Below the pieces are notes generated by a model. That model was not told where the DNA came from. It ran no database searches and saw only the letters and a list, made by a program, of their open reading frames with translations. The position numbers and the translations under genes are program-made. Shown here one piece after another: positions 1 through 6,735 of a DNA stretch of 17,744 bases (within the stretch, counting starts at the first letter, position 1; each line of letters starts with the position of its first letter). Origin of the DNA: Promethearchaeota archaeon (GTDB lineage: Archaea > Asgardarchaeota > Lokiarchaeia > Sigynarchaeales > SOKP01); NCBI GenBank assembly GCA_016839845.1, contig JAEOTL010000224.1, positions 1 to 17,744 on the forward strand. Reading direction: 5' to 3'.

Positions 1-293
1 GGACAAACTTCTTTTATGTTATCCAAAGCCTTTTCAATTATTTCTCCAATTCTTCCTTCAAGGTTATGACGACGTAAATTTAATGGGGTCGATCCAAATG
101 TATTAGTTTGACACATATCAGAACCCGCATCGTAATACGATTTATGAATCTCTTTAATCATATCTGGTTTTTCAATATTGAGTTTGTCAGGAAGCGTTCC
201 TGGTTTTAAACCGCGCTTGATCAGTTCTGTTCCGAATCCACCATCAAAAAGAATTACTTTTGATTTATCTTTTAACCATTCATTAAACATCAT
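1..293 (-). CDS. Homocysteine S-methyltransferase domain protein, N-terminal part (cut by window edge)
   Basis: This is the N-terminal 97 or so residues of a homocysteine S-methyltransferase (MetH N-terminal/BHMT family), which moves a methyl group from a corrinoid or other donor to a thiol such as homocysteine. Family hallmarks are visible: LFDGGFGTEL near the N terminus, then the YYDAGSD and TNTFGST stretch. The zinc-binding cysteines of the family lie further on, outside the window. Three in-frame ATGs compete (299, 293, 290). GTGAG at 305-301 lies 7 nt before the ATG at 293 and only 1 nt before the ATG at 299, so 293 is preferred. It follows the corrinoid protein by 27 nt on the same strand, in the same frame and separated only by that gene's UGA, so the two are probably co-transcribed as methyltransferase and corrinoid partner. 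The true methyl acceptor cannot be told from this fragment. Confidence 0.85.
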   Translation of the reverse strand, partial: MMFNEWLKDKSKVILFDGGFGTELIKRGLKPGTLPDKLNIEKPDMIKEIHKSYYDAGSDMCQTNTFGSTPLNLRRHNLEGRIGEIIEKALDNIKEVC

Positions 294-320
294 AGTCATT
301 CTCACTTTATTGTGTAATTT

Positions 321-968
321 TCATTTTCCCATTAGAGATTTTACTAATTTTACCGCATCTATTGCATTTTCAGCAAACCCGTCTGCATTACATTCGGTTA
401 CCCATGAATTTGTCACTGGAGCTCCTCCCAATATAACTTTAAACTTCCCTAACATATTTCTTTCTCTTAGAGCTTCAATTACTTTCTTTTGACCAAACAT
501 TGTTGTAGTTAAGAGGGCTGAAATCCCAATAATGTCTGCTTCTTTCTCAATCGCAACTTCTATGATTCTTTCAACGGGAACATCAGCCCCTAAATCTATA
601 ACATCAAACCCATAAGCTCTTAACATTGTACCTACAATAGTTTTACCTATCGAATGAATATCTCCCTCAATTGTTGCAATTACGACCGTGCCTAGGGTTG
701 ATTTTTCTGATCCCTTTTCGAGATATGGCATTAACAAGTCTAAGCATTTTTGCATAATTTGGGCCCCTCGCATTAATTCTGGGAGAAAAAATTCTCCTTC
801 TTCCCATAAATTTCCGACTTTTCTTATTCCCGCCGCGTAACCTTTTTCTATTACTTCCATTAAGTTCATATTATTTTGAATTGCCTTGTTTGCTAATCCC
901 ACTGCTACGTCCTCGTCTAAATTAACAATAGAGTCTGCAATATCCTTAAAAATTTGTTCTTGAGACAT
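321..968 (-). CDS. Methyltransferase cognate corrinoid protein (B12-binding)
   Basis: A 215-residue corrinoid protein of the MtaC/MtbC/MetH-B12 type, a soluble carrier that holds cobalamin and shuttles a methyl group between methyltransferases. Residues 1-90 form the helical cap domain. Residues 92-215 are the Rossmann-like B12 domain, with the D103-I-H105-S-I-G108 motif, in which H105 is the expected lower axial cobalt ligand, and a later GGAPVT motif (181-186) around the nucleotide tail. Length is typical of stand-alone corrinoid proteins. A strong Shine-Dalgarno (GGGGAGAT at 980-973) lies 4 nt before the ATG. The next gene is a homocysteine methyltransferase-like protein, suggesting a split methionine-synthase-like or methylamine/methanol-type module. 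The substrate is not determined. The gene ends in UGA. Confidence 0.92.
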   Translation of the reverse strand: MSQEQIFKDIADSIVNLDEDVAVGLANKAIQNNMNLMEVIEKGYAAGIRKVGNLWEEGEFFLPELMRGAQIMQKCLDLLMPYLEKGSEKSTLGTVVIATIEGDIHSIGKTIVGTMLRAYGFDVIDLGADVPVERIIEVAIEKEADIIGISALLTTTMFGQKKVIEALRERNMLGKFKVILGGAPVTNSWVTECNADGFAENAIDAVKLVKSLMGK

Positions 969-972
969 AAAT

Positions 973-980
973 ATCTCCCC
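973..980 (-). promoter_or_regulatory. Shine-Dalgarno site of the corrinoid protein gene
   Basis: GGGGAGAT on the minus strand, 4 nt before the ATG at 968. It supports that start and shows that this mRNA is leadered. Confidence 0.7.
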
Positions 981-987
981 AATGTTG

Positions 988-1016
988 TAGAAAAATCAAA
1001 AAATCAAATTTTTCTA
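988..1016. repeat. Perfect 9-bp inverted repeat in the corrinoid/hisS intergenic region
   Basis: TAGAAAAAT at 988-996 is the exact reverse complement of ATTTTTCTA at 1008-1016, with an 11-nt AT-rich spacer. It lies 20 to 48 bp upstream of the corrinoid gene start, so it could be an operator dyad or a 5'-leader hairpin. The sequence is AT-rich, so chance is possible. Nothing else was recognised in the 969-1142 divergent promoter region. Confidence 0.45.
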
Positions 1017-1142
1017 AGTGAAATTTGTATAATAGTTTATTCTATTTATGAAAAAAGAAAAATCTTATTGTCAAATAGAAAAAAATATTTGCGAGTATGC
1101 GTTTCATTCTATAATTAAGTAAACCAATATACTGATGATTAA

Positions 1143-2495
1143 ATGTCAAAGAAATATTCAAAAGAACCCCTACGAGGAATGAAAGACTTATTCCCCTCAG
1201 AATTACGCGAGGTAAATTGGATAATTGATAATATTAAATACATCGCTGAACTTTACAGCTATGATGAGTTTGAAAGTCCTCTTTTAGAGCCTGTTGAAAT
1301 TTTTGCTGCGAAGTCCTCTGATGAACTTGTAAACGAGCAATCTTTTATAGTGGAGAAAAAAGAAGGAGAAAGGCTCATTTTAATTCCAGAACTAACACCT
1401 TCTTTAGCTAGAATGATCGCAAGAAAAAGCCAAGAACTTAAAAAACCAATAAGATGGTTCTCAAATCCAACATGCTTTAGATATGAACGCCCACAGAGAG
1501 GTAGGCGTAGAATGTTTAAACAATTTAATTTTGATATTTTAGGAGAGACTAGCCTTTATGCTGAACTGGAAATTTTCAATATTATTATTGATATTTTCAC
1601 TGAATTCGGAGCAACATCAGAACAGTTCCAAATTTATTACAACAGCCGCAGGTTTATTGATGCTCTATGCAGATATGTACTAAACTTACCAGAAGATAAG
1701 TTACCTCTGGTGTATAAAGTCTTGGATAAATCTGATAAAATGGAGGAGAGCGAATTTGAAAAATATGTAATAGATTCATTTAGCAGCGAAATAGTCATCC
1801 AAAGTATGTTCAAGTTAAAGGACGCTAATAATATTGAAAATTTATTAAATAGCTTTAAAACTATTCCAGAAACATTTTATGATTCTGAAGGATATATTGA
1901 GCTAACTAAATTTCAGAAGCTTATAGCAGACGCGGGTATTTCTGACTATTGTGCTTTTTCTTCTAAAGTTGTGAGAGGATTAGATTACTACACAGGTATC
2001 GTTTTTGAAGTGTTTGATACCGGAACAGAAAATAGTAGATCCATATTTGGAGGTGGGCGTTATGATGATCTACTCTCCCTCTACTCAGATGACAAGATTT
2101 CAGGTATTGGATTTGGGATGGGTGTGTTGATGCTATCTTTATTTTTAAAAACATATGATCTAATTCCTGAAGAAGCTAGTAAAAAAGATTTCACCAATAC
2201 AATCTATTTAGCCTCTGTGAATGACACAGTATCAGCATACACAATTGAACTTGCCCGGATTATACGAAATGAAGATTTCCCATGTATTGTCGATTATCGA
2301 TTTAAAAATTTAAAAAATCAATTAAAAAAGGCAAATGAGCTGGGTGTTATTATTTCGGTAATTATAGGCCCGGAAGAAGTAAAAGAGAACTCTGTTGTTA
2401 TAAGAAATATGATCACCGAAGAGCAGAAATCGGTTGACATCAGGGATGTAACCGATGAGATTTACTTAATTATTGATGAATATGAAGAAATGTAA
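1143..2495 (+). CDS. hisS: Histidyl-tRNA synthetase
   Basis: A 450-residue class II aminoacyl-tRNA synthetase that charges tRNA-His with histidine in the cytosol. The catalytic domain has RGMKDLFP at residues 11-18 (motif 1 region), motif 2 as FRYERPQRGRRR from residue 112, and the histidine-specific signature RGLDYYTG at 278-285. The C-terminal domain from about residue 355 is the anticodon-binding fold. Length is normal. Motif 3 reads GFGMGVLML (323-331), with methionine where many HisRS have the ATP-binding arginine. It could be mistaken for the regulatory paralogue HisZ, but the intact motif 2 and the anticodon domain argue against that. There is no clear Shine-Dalgarno before the ATG. 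pyrF follows after 64 nt on the same strand. Confidence 0.95.
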   Translation: MSKKYSKEPLRGMKDLFPSELREVNWIIDNIKYIAELYSYDEFESPLLEPVEIFAAKSSDELVNEQSFIVEKKEGERLILIPELTPSLARMIARKSQELKKPIRWFSNPTCFRYERPQRGRRRMFKQFNFDILGETSLYAELEIFNIIIDIFTEFGATSEQFQIYYNSRRFIDALCRYVLNLPEDKLPLVYKVLDKSDKMEESEFEKYVIDSFSSEIVIQSMFKLKDANNIENLLNSFKTIPETFYDSEGYIELTKFQKLIADAGISDYCAFSSKVVRGLDYYTGIVFEVFDTGTENSRSIFGGGRYDDLLSLYSDDKISGIGFGMGVLMLSLFLKTYDLIPEEASKKDFTNTIYLASVNDTVSAYTIELARIIRNEDFPCIVDYRFKNLKNQLKKANELGVIISVIIGPEEVKENSVVIRNMITEEQKSVDIRDVTDEIYLIIDEYEEM

Positions 2496-2559
2496 ATTAA
2501 TTAATATAAATATATTTTGAATCAAATTTTATTTAATAAAGAGAGTTGTAAGCAATAAG

Positions 2560-3483
2560 ATGTATTTTATTGAGAAATTAATTCAATTAATAAAGGAAAA
2601 AAGAAGTGTAGTATCAATGGGATTAGATCCCAGGATGGATAATGAAGGAGAAATTCCTAGATACCTTATTAAGGAATTAGAGGATCCCAATAAAATTATT
2701 CTTGAATTTAATAAAGGTTTAATAGAAAACACATTTGATCTAATTCCTATTGTCAAACCTCAAATTGCTTTTTATGAGAAGTATGAGGCTTTAAACGCCT
2801 TAAAAGAAACAATTAAATATGCCCACAAAAATGACCTATTAGTGATATTAGATGCAAAAAGAAATGATATTGGATCTACATCAGAAGCATATGCATATTC
2901 AATATTTAGAAATTATAATGCAGATGCCTGTACGTTAAATGCATATTTGGGAATTGATGGCATAAAACCATTTATAAAATATAAGGAAAAAGGATTATTT
3001 ATACTCGTAAAAACATCAAATCCTAGTAGCTCTGAATTTCAAGATTTATTTAGTATCAAGATACAGAATCTTTCTAATGAAATTACGGAATATACTGTGA
3101 ATAACCAGGTTTTAAAAAGAAATTATATCCTGATGGCCGAATTAGTAAATGAATGGGCTAATGAATTACCTTCGTTTTCTAATTTTACAAATCTAGGCAC
3201 CGTTGTAGGTGCTACTTACCCCCTTGAATTACAAAAGATTCGAGAAACTGTAGAAAAATCCTTTATATTAATTCCTGGCTATGGTGCTCAAGGAGCCCAG
3301 GCTGAAGACATTAAACATGGATTTACTAAGGAAGGTTTGGGAGGTTTAGTAAACTCCTCCCGAAATATTATTTACAATTACAACCAAAATGACACCTATA
3401 AGCAGGAAATGTTTGGAAAAGCTGCACGAGATAAAGTTATTGAAATGAACAAGAATATCAATCAAGTTCTTGAGAAACTTTAA
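2560..3483 (+). CDS. pyrF: Orotidine-5'-phosphate decarboxylase (type 2, long form)
   Basis: A 307-residue OMP decarboxylase, which converts orotidine monophosphate to UMP in the last step of de novo pyrimidine synthesis. The catalytic signature D98-A-K100-R-N-D103-I is intact and supplies the Asp-Lys-Asp network of the active site. The early VVSMGLDPR, the VKPQIAFYE strand and the late LIPGYGAQGA phosphate-binding loop fit the family. At about 307 residues it resembles the longer type-2 enzymes rather than the roughly 215-residue form common in archaea. It follows hisS by 64 nt and is probably co-transcribed with it. Its TAA at 3481-3483 overlaps the stop of the opposing membrane protein gene. 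Confidence 0.92.
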   Translation: MYFIEKLIQLIKEKRSVVSMGLDPRMDNEGEIPRYLIKELEDPNKIILEFNKGLIENTFDLIPIVKPQIAFYEKYEALNALKETIKYAHKNDLLVILDAKRNDIGSTSEAYAYSIFRNYNADACTLNAYLGIDGIKPFIKYKEKGLFILVKTSNPSSSEFQDLFSIKIQNLSNEITEYTVNNQVLKRNYILMAELVNEWANELPSFSNFTNLGTVVGATYPLELQKIRETVEKSFILIPGYGAQGAQAEDIKHGFTKEGLGGLVNSSRNIIYNYNQNDTYKQEMFGKAARDKVIEMNKNINQVLEKL

Positions 3484-3884
3484 AAAAGTAAACTTGGTAA
3501 TAATTGTCCAATTAGATATAATGCTCCTACTATCGGACCGATTATAAGAATCATTATAATGAGTGACCTCTTCATGCCAACCTTATGAAGAACATTAATA
3601 AAGTTAAAATCTATAAAAGCTGCCACTAAAACAACGGGGATTATTGCTCCACCATCAACTTCGACATCTCCACTTATTCCCAATATCATTAAAGGAGAAC
3701 CAATAAAAAATGCCACAGCAAATTGAATTGCAAAACTACCAGCAACCCACTTCCAGTCTTTTTTTTCCTGTGCCTTTGTTATTGACAACCCTATTTTTAA
3801 AAGAATTATACCTCCTATTACTAATACGACAGTAATGATAATACTGGGGATATCTAATCCTGAAGGGAGTCCCATCTGATACAT
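3480..3884 (-). CDS. Small integral membrane protein, function unknown
   Basis: I do not recognise the family. The 134-residue product has about four hydrophobic segments: one near the N terminus (IPSIIITVVLVIGG), one after a charged AQEKKDWKW loop (AIQFAVAFFIGSPLMILGI), one at AIIPVVLVAAF and one at LIIMILIIGPIVGALYL. The second loop carries GDVEVDGG. There is no signal peptide distinct from the first membrane segment. The start is set by a clear Shine-Dalgarno, GGAGGT at 3897-3892, 7 nt before the ATG at 3884. An in-frame TTG at 3899 lies upstream of that site and is not the start. The gene converges on pyrF with a 4-nt overlap of stop codons. Confidence 0.75.
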   Translation of the reverse strand: MYQMGLPSGLDIPSIIITVVLVIGGIILLKIGLSITKAQEKKDWKWVAGSFAIQFAVAFFIGSPLMILGISGDVEVDGGAIIPVVLVAAFIDFNFINVLHKVGMKRSLIIMILIIGPIVGALYLIGQLLPSLLF

Positions 3885-3891
3885 TCTTAGT

Positions 3892-3897
3892 ACCTCC
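3892..3897 (-). promoter_or_regulatory. Shine-Dalgarno site deciding the start of the membrane protein
   Basis: GGAGGT on the minus strand, 7 nt before the ATG at 3884. It rules out the in-frame TTG at 3899 as start, since that codon lies upstream of the site. Confidence 0.75.
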
Positions 3898-4071
3898 AAT
3901 AATAAAAAACCTTGAAAAATTTAATGGCTAAATTAAATTTTAAAATGGTTTTTAAAAATAATAACTAATTTTTAATTTAAATTTATTTAATTATAATGCA
4001 AGATTTAGAGTTACAAAATATTTAACTAGTAAATTGGAGGAAAATATAAAGTTAGAAAGGTAAGACATGCA

Positions 4072-6054
4072 ATGGTAGAAACTAAAGACGACGTTATTAA
4101 AGACGACATGAATATTCCAAGAATTGCGGTTTTTATTTGTCAATGAGGTCTAAATATTGCAGAGATTATTGCTACTAAAGAACTAGCAGAATTCACGAAG
4201 AAACTCCCTAACGTAGTTGAAGCAGTTGATTATATTAGCTTGTGAACTGAACCCGGTGCTGAATACATCAAGGAAATCATGACTGCATCAAATGCAAATA
4301 GACTTGTAGTTGGCTCATGTACCCCCAAGACTCACGAACCCGTGTTTAAAAGTGTACTCGAGTCCATAGGGATTGATGCTTCTTATTTAGAATTTGCAAA
4401 TATACGTGAGCATTCTTCCTTTGTTCATAGACAGGATAGAGAAGGTGCCAGAAAGGTAGCTGAAGACGCTATTAAATCTGCCGTAGCAAGGGCTTCTGTT
4501 TTAGAAAAAATATTAATTAAAGAAGTGGACATTACAAAAAAAGCTCTAATTATTGGTGGTGGTGTAGCAGGATTGTCTGCTGGGATCGATTTAGCTGAAG
4601 AAGGATTTGAAGTACATTTGGTGGAGACTAAACCTACAATCGGGGGTAAAATGGCAAAACTAGACCGGACTTTCCCCACCGACGATTGCAGCATATGAAT
4701 ACTGGGACCAGTAATGTTACAATCAGCAAGAACACCTGGACTCAATATTTATACATATAGTAGCGTAGAAGATGTTGAAGGATTTGTAGGAAACTTTAAA
4801 GTTAAAATTCGGAAGAAAGCTAGATATGTCAATAACGATTGCAATGGTTGTGGGGCTTGTTGGGAGGTATGCCCTGCATTTGGATACAACGAATTTAATG
4901 AGGGCCTTGATTCCAGAAAGGCAATTTATTCTTCATTTGCACAAGCAGTTCCTTCATTAGCTCAAATCGATATGGATAGATGTATAAAATGCGAGTTATG
5001 TAAGAAGGCTTGTGAGGTAGAAGCGATAGATTTTGATCAGGAAGATGAAGTTGTTGAATTGGACATTGGTTCGATTATTGTGGCGACGGGGTGGGATGAA
5101 TTTGAACCCCCTACTGGCTATTTGGGATATAATCAATATCCTAATGTAATAACCCAATTAAAACTCGAAAGAATACTCGCTCCAAACGGTCCTACTCTAG
5201 GACATCTTGTTCGACCTTCGGATGGAAAGGAACCTAAGAATATTCTCTTCATTCAGTGTGTAGGGTCAAGAGATCTCAATATGAATACATACTGTAGTGC
5301 AGGAGTTTGTTGTATGATCTCTATCAAGAATAGCAAATTAATAAAGCAACACTCACCAGATTCAGATATTACTGTTGCTTATATGGATATGAGAGCTGCA
5401 GGTAAGGATTACGAAGAGTATTTCACCCTTTCGCGAAAAGAAGGAATTAAATACATTCGAACAAACATCAGCAGAATAAAAGAAGATCCCAAGACTAACA
5501 ACCTCAAAATCGTACTACAGAATACTTTGAGTTCAGGCGGTCTAAAAGAGTTAGAATTCGATATGGTAGTCCTCTCAGCTTCAATGGTACCTGCTAAAGG
5601 AGTAGAAAGTATACAAAAGATGCTAAAACTTGAGATGAGTCAAGATGGGTTCTTTAAAGAATTCCATGCCAGATTAAATCCGATCGACACAAAAATTCCG
5701 GGGATCAGCCTAGCAGGAGTAAGTCAAGGTCCAAAATCGATTGTTGAATCAATTGCTCAAGGACGAGCAGCGGCTTCCTCATTAGCAAGACTCATGGGTA
5801 AGGATAAGTATCGAATTCTTTTAATCAGAGCAGCGGTTGAAGATAAAGAGAAATGCGCTAAATGCGGGTTATGCGAGCTTAACTGTCCATATGCAGCGAT
5901 AACAGTTAATGAAGATGGTGCTGAAGTAAATGAGATTCTTTGCAGAGGGTGCGGGGCTTGTCTAGCAAATTGTCCTTCTGAAGCAATTACTCTACGGTAC
6001 TATCGAGAACCTCAATATGAAAAACAAATTGATGCAATCCTGGAAGAGATATAG
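4072..6054 (+). CDS. hdrA: CoB-CoM heterodisulfide reductase subunit A-like selenoprotein (three in-frame UGA)
   Basis: A 660-residue HdrA-like iron-sulfur flavoprotein, the FAD-bearing electron-bifurcating subunit of Hdr complexes. It is read here through three UGA codons at residues 25 (TGA at 4144), 58 (4243) and 209 (4696). Each replaces a conserved cysteine: FICQ-U-GLNIA, ISL-U-TEPG and DDCSI-U-ILGP. Between and after them the frame stays open and matches HdrA end to end. The FAD loop GGGVAGLSAG starts at G162. Four 4Fe-4S motifs begin at C257 (CNGCGACWEVCP), C304, C595 and C624, with a CVGSRD...YCSAGVCC block between. The length is normal for HdrA. The start is the ATG at 4072 after GAAAGGT; the ATG at 4067 is out of frame. 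vhuD follows after 13 nt. UGA as selenocysteine is strongly inferred; a pseudogene is unlikely given only-cysteine replacement and otherwise intact motifs. Confidence 0.93.
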
Positions 6055-6055
6055 A

Positions 6056-6062
6056 GAGGTGA
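6056..6062 (+). promoter_or_regulatory. Shine-Dalgarno site of vhuD
   Basis: GAGGTGA, 5 nt before the vhuD ATG and immediately after the hdrA stop. It supports a single bicistronic mRNA and a start well upstream of the two in-frame UGA codons. Confidence 0.75.
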
Positions 6063-6067
6063 AAAAA

Positions 6068-6541
6068 ATGGCAAGCGAAACTGAAAATGATCTTAAAATT
6101 TTAGCCTTTCTCTGTTGGAAATGAGGTTATGGTGCAGGGGATATGGCAGGTACAATACGTGCCCAATATCCAGCAACCCTGAGACCCGTTAGAATAAATT
6201 GTACAGGACGCGTCACCCCCTCTCTAATAATGAGGGCAATCGGGAAAGGAGCTGATGGAGTTGCAATAGGTGCTTGATACCACGGGGAATGCGATTATGA
6301 AACGGGGAACTTAGTTGCTGAGAGAAATGTACAATACACAAAAGAAATTTTGAAGACGACTGGTATTTCCCCAGAAAGAGTACAGATCTTTCATTGTAGT
6401 GCTGCTGAGGGACAGAAGTTCCAAGAGGAAGCAAATAGAATTACAGAATTAATAAGAAATTTAAAAAAAAATCCTATAAAAGAATCTATTAAATCTGCAA
6501 AGAAAGCCAACACCTCAGAAGACAAAAAAAAAGAAAAATAA
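6068..6541 (+). CDS. vhuD: MvhD/VhuD-family 2Fe-2S electron-transfer selenoprotein (two in-frame UGA)
   Basis: A 157-residue VhuD/MvhD (FlpD) protein, which in methanogens passes electrons from a hydrogenase or formate dehydrogenase to HdrA. It is read through UGA at codon 19 (TGA at 6122; LCWK-U-GYGAGD) and codon 70 (TGA at 6275; AIGA-U-YHGEC). Family cysteines remain at C16, C45 (NCTGR), C75 and C110 (HCSAAEG), and both UGAs fall where relatives have cysteine. The family core ends near residue 125; the last 30 or so residues are a lysine-rich tail (KKANTSEDKKKEK). The strong Shine-Dalgarno and intact flanking motifs argue against a pseudogene. Its partner hdrA lies directly upstream, but no hydrogenase, formate dehydrogenase or hdrBC gene is in the window. 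Confidence 0.9.
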
Positions 6542-6543
6542 AA

Positions 6544-6610
6544 CCGAAAGAATGAATCTTGTGAAAAAATTATAGTCACAAGACGACAAGTCATAGTGTA
6601 ATGGCTTCGG
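6544..6610 (+). ncRNA. Candidate SECIS element in the hdrA-vhuD 3' UTR (eukaryote-like core)
   Basis: Just after the vhuD stop, TCTTGTGA (6557-6564) pairs perfectly with TCACAAGA (6576-6583), an 8-bp stem closing an 11-nt loop that begins AAAAA. Directly below the stem sit ATGA on the 5' side (6552-6555) and CGA on the 3' side (6584-6586), which can form tandem G-A/A-G pairs (G6554 with A6586, A6555 with G6585), as in the eukaryotic SECIS core with adenines in the apical loop. A distal helix may form between CCGAA (6544-6548) and TTCGG (6606-6610). That lower part is asymmetric and less certain. SECIS elements of this eukaryote-like design are known from Lokiarchaeota. Confidence 0.6.
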
Positions 6611-6616
6611 AATTTA

Positions 6617-6636
6617 ATTTTACCATAATTTTTTAA
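6617..6636 (+). terminator. Possible poly-T terminator after hdrA-vhuD
   Basis: Two T tracts (TTTT at 6618-6621 and TTTTTT at 6629-6634) follow the hairpin downstream of vhuD. Archaeal RNA polymerase terminates at T-rich tracts. Low specificity in DNA this AT-rich. Confidence 0.3.
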
Positions 6637-6735
6637 TATCCTAGTTCCATTAAGAAAGAAAGCTAGTTCTTTGCTTAATTTTTAATTTTACAATTAATTA
6701 ATAGAAATAAAAATAGTTACCTTAGTGAAGTAAAT

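Noticed and set aside
1143..2495. hisS as the regulatory paralogue HisZ
   Set aside because: It has an intact motif 2, the histidine-specific signature and an anticodon-binding domain, and the hisG in the window is the long form that does not need HisZ.
4072..6541. hdrA and vhuD as frameshifted or stop-riddled pseudogenes
   Set aside because: All five interruptions are UGA, all are in frame, all sit at conserved cysteine positions, and every other motif is intact. Random decay would not give this pattern.
4072..6541. UGA read as tryptophan (alternative code)
   Set aside because: UGG is used for Trp in all genes, UGA ends the corrinoid and first LRR genes, and the in-frame UGAs fall at Cys and not Trp positions.
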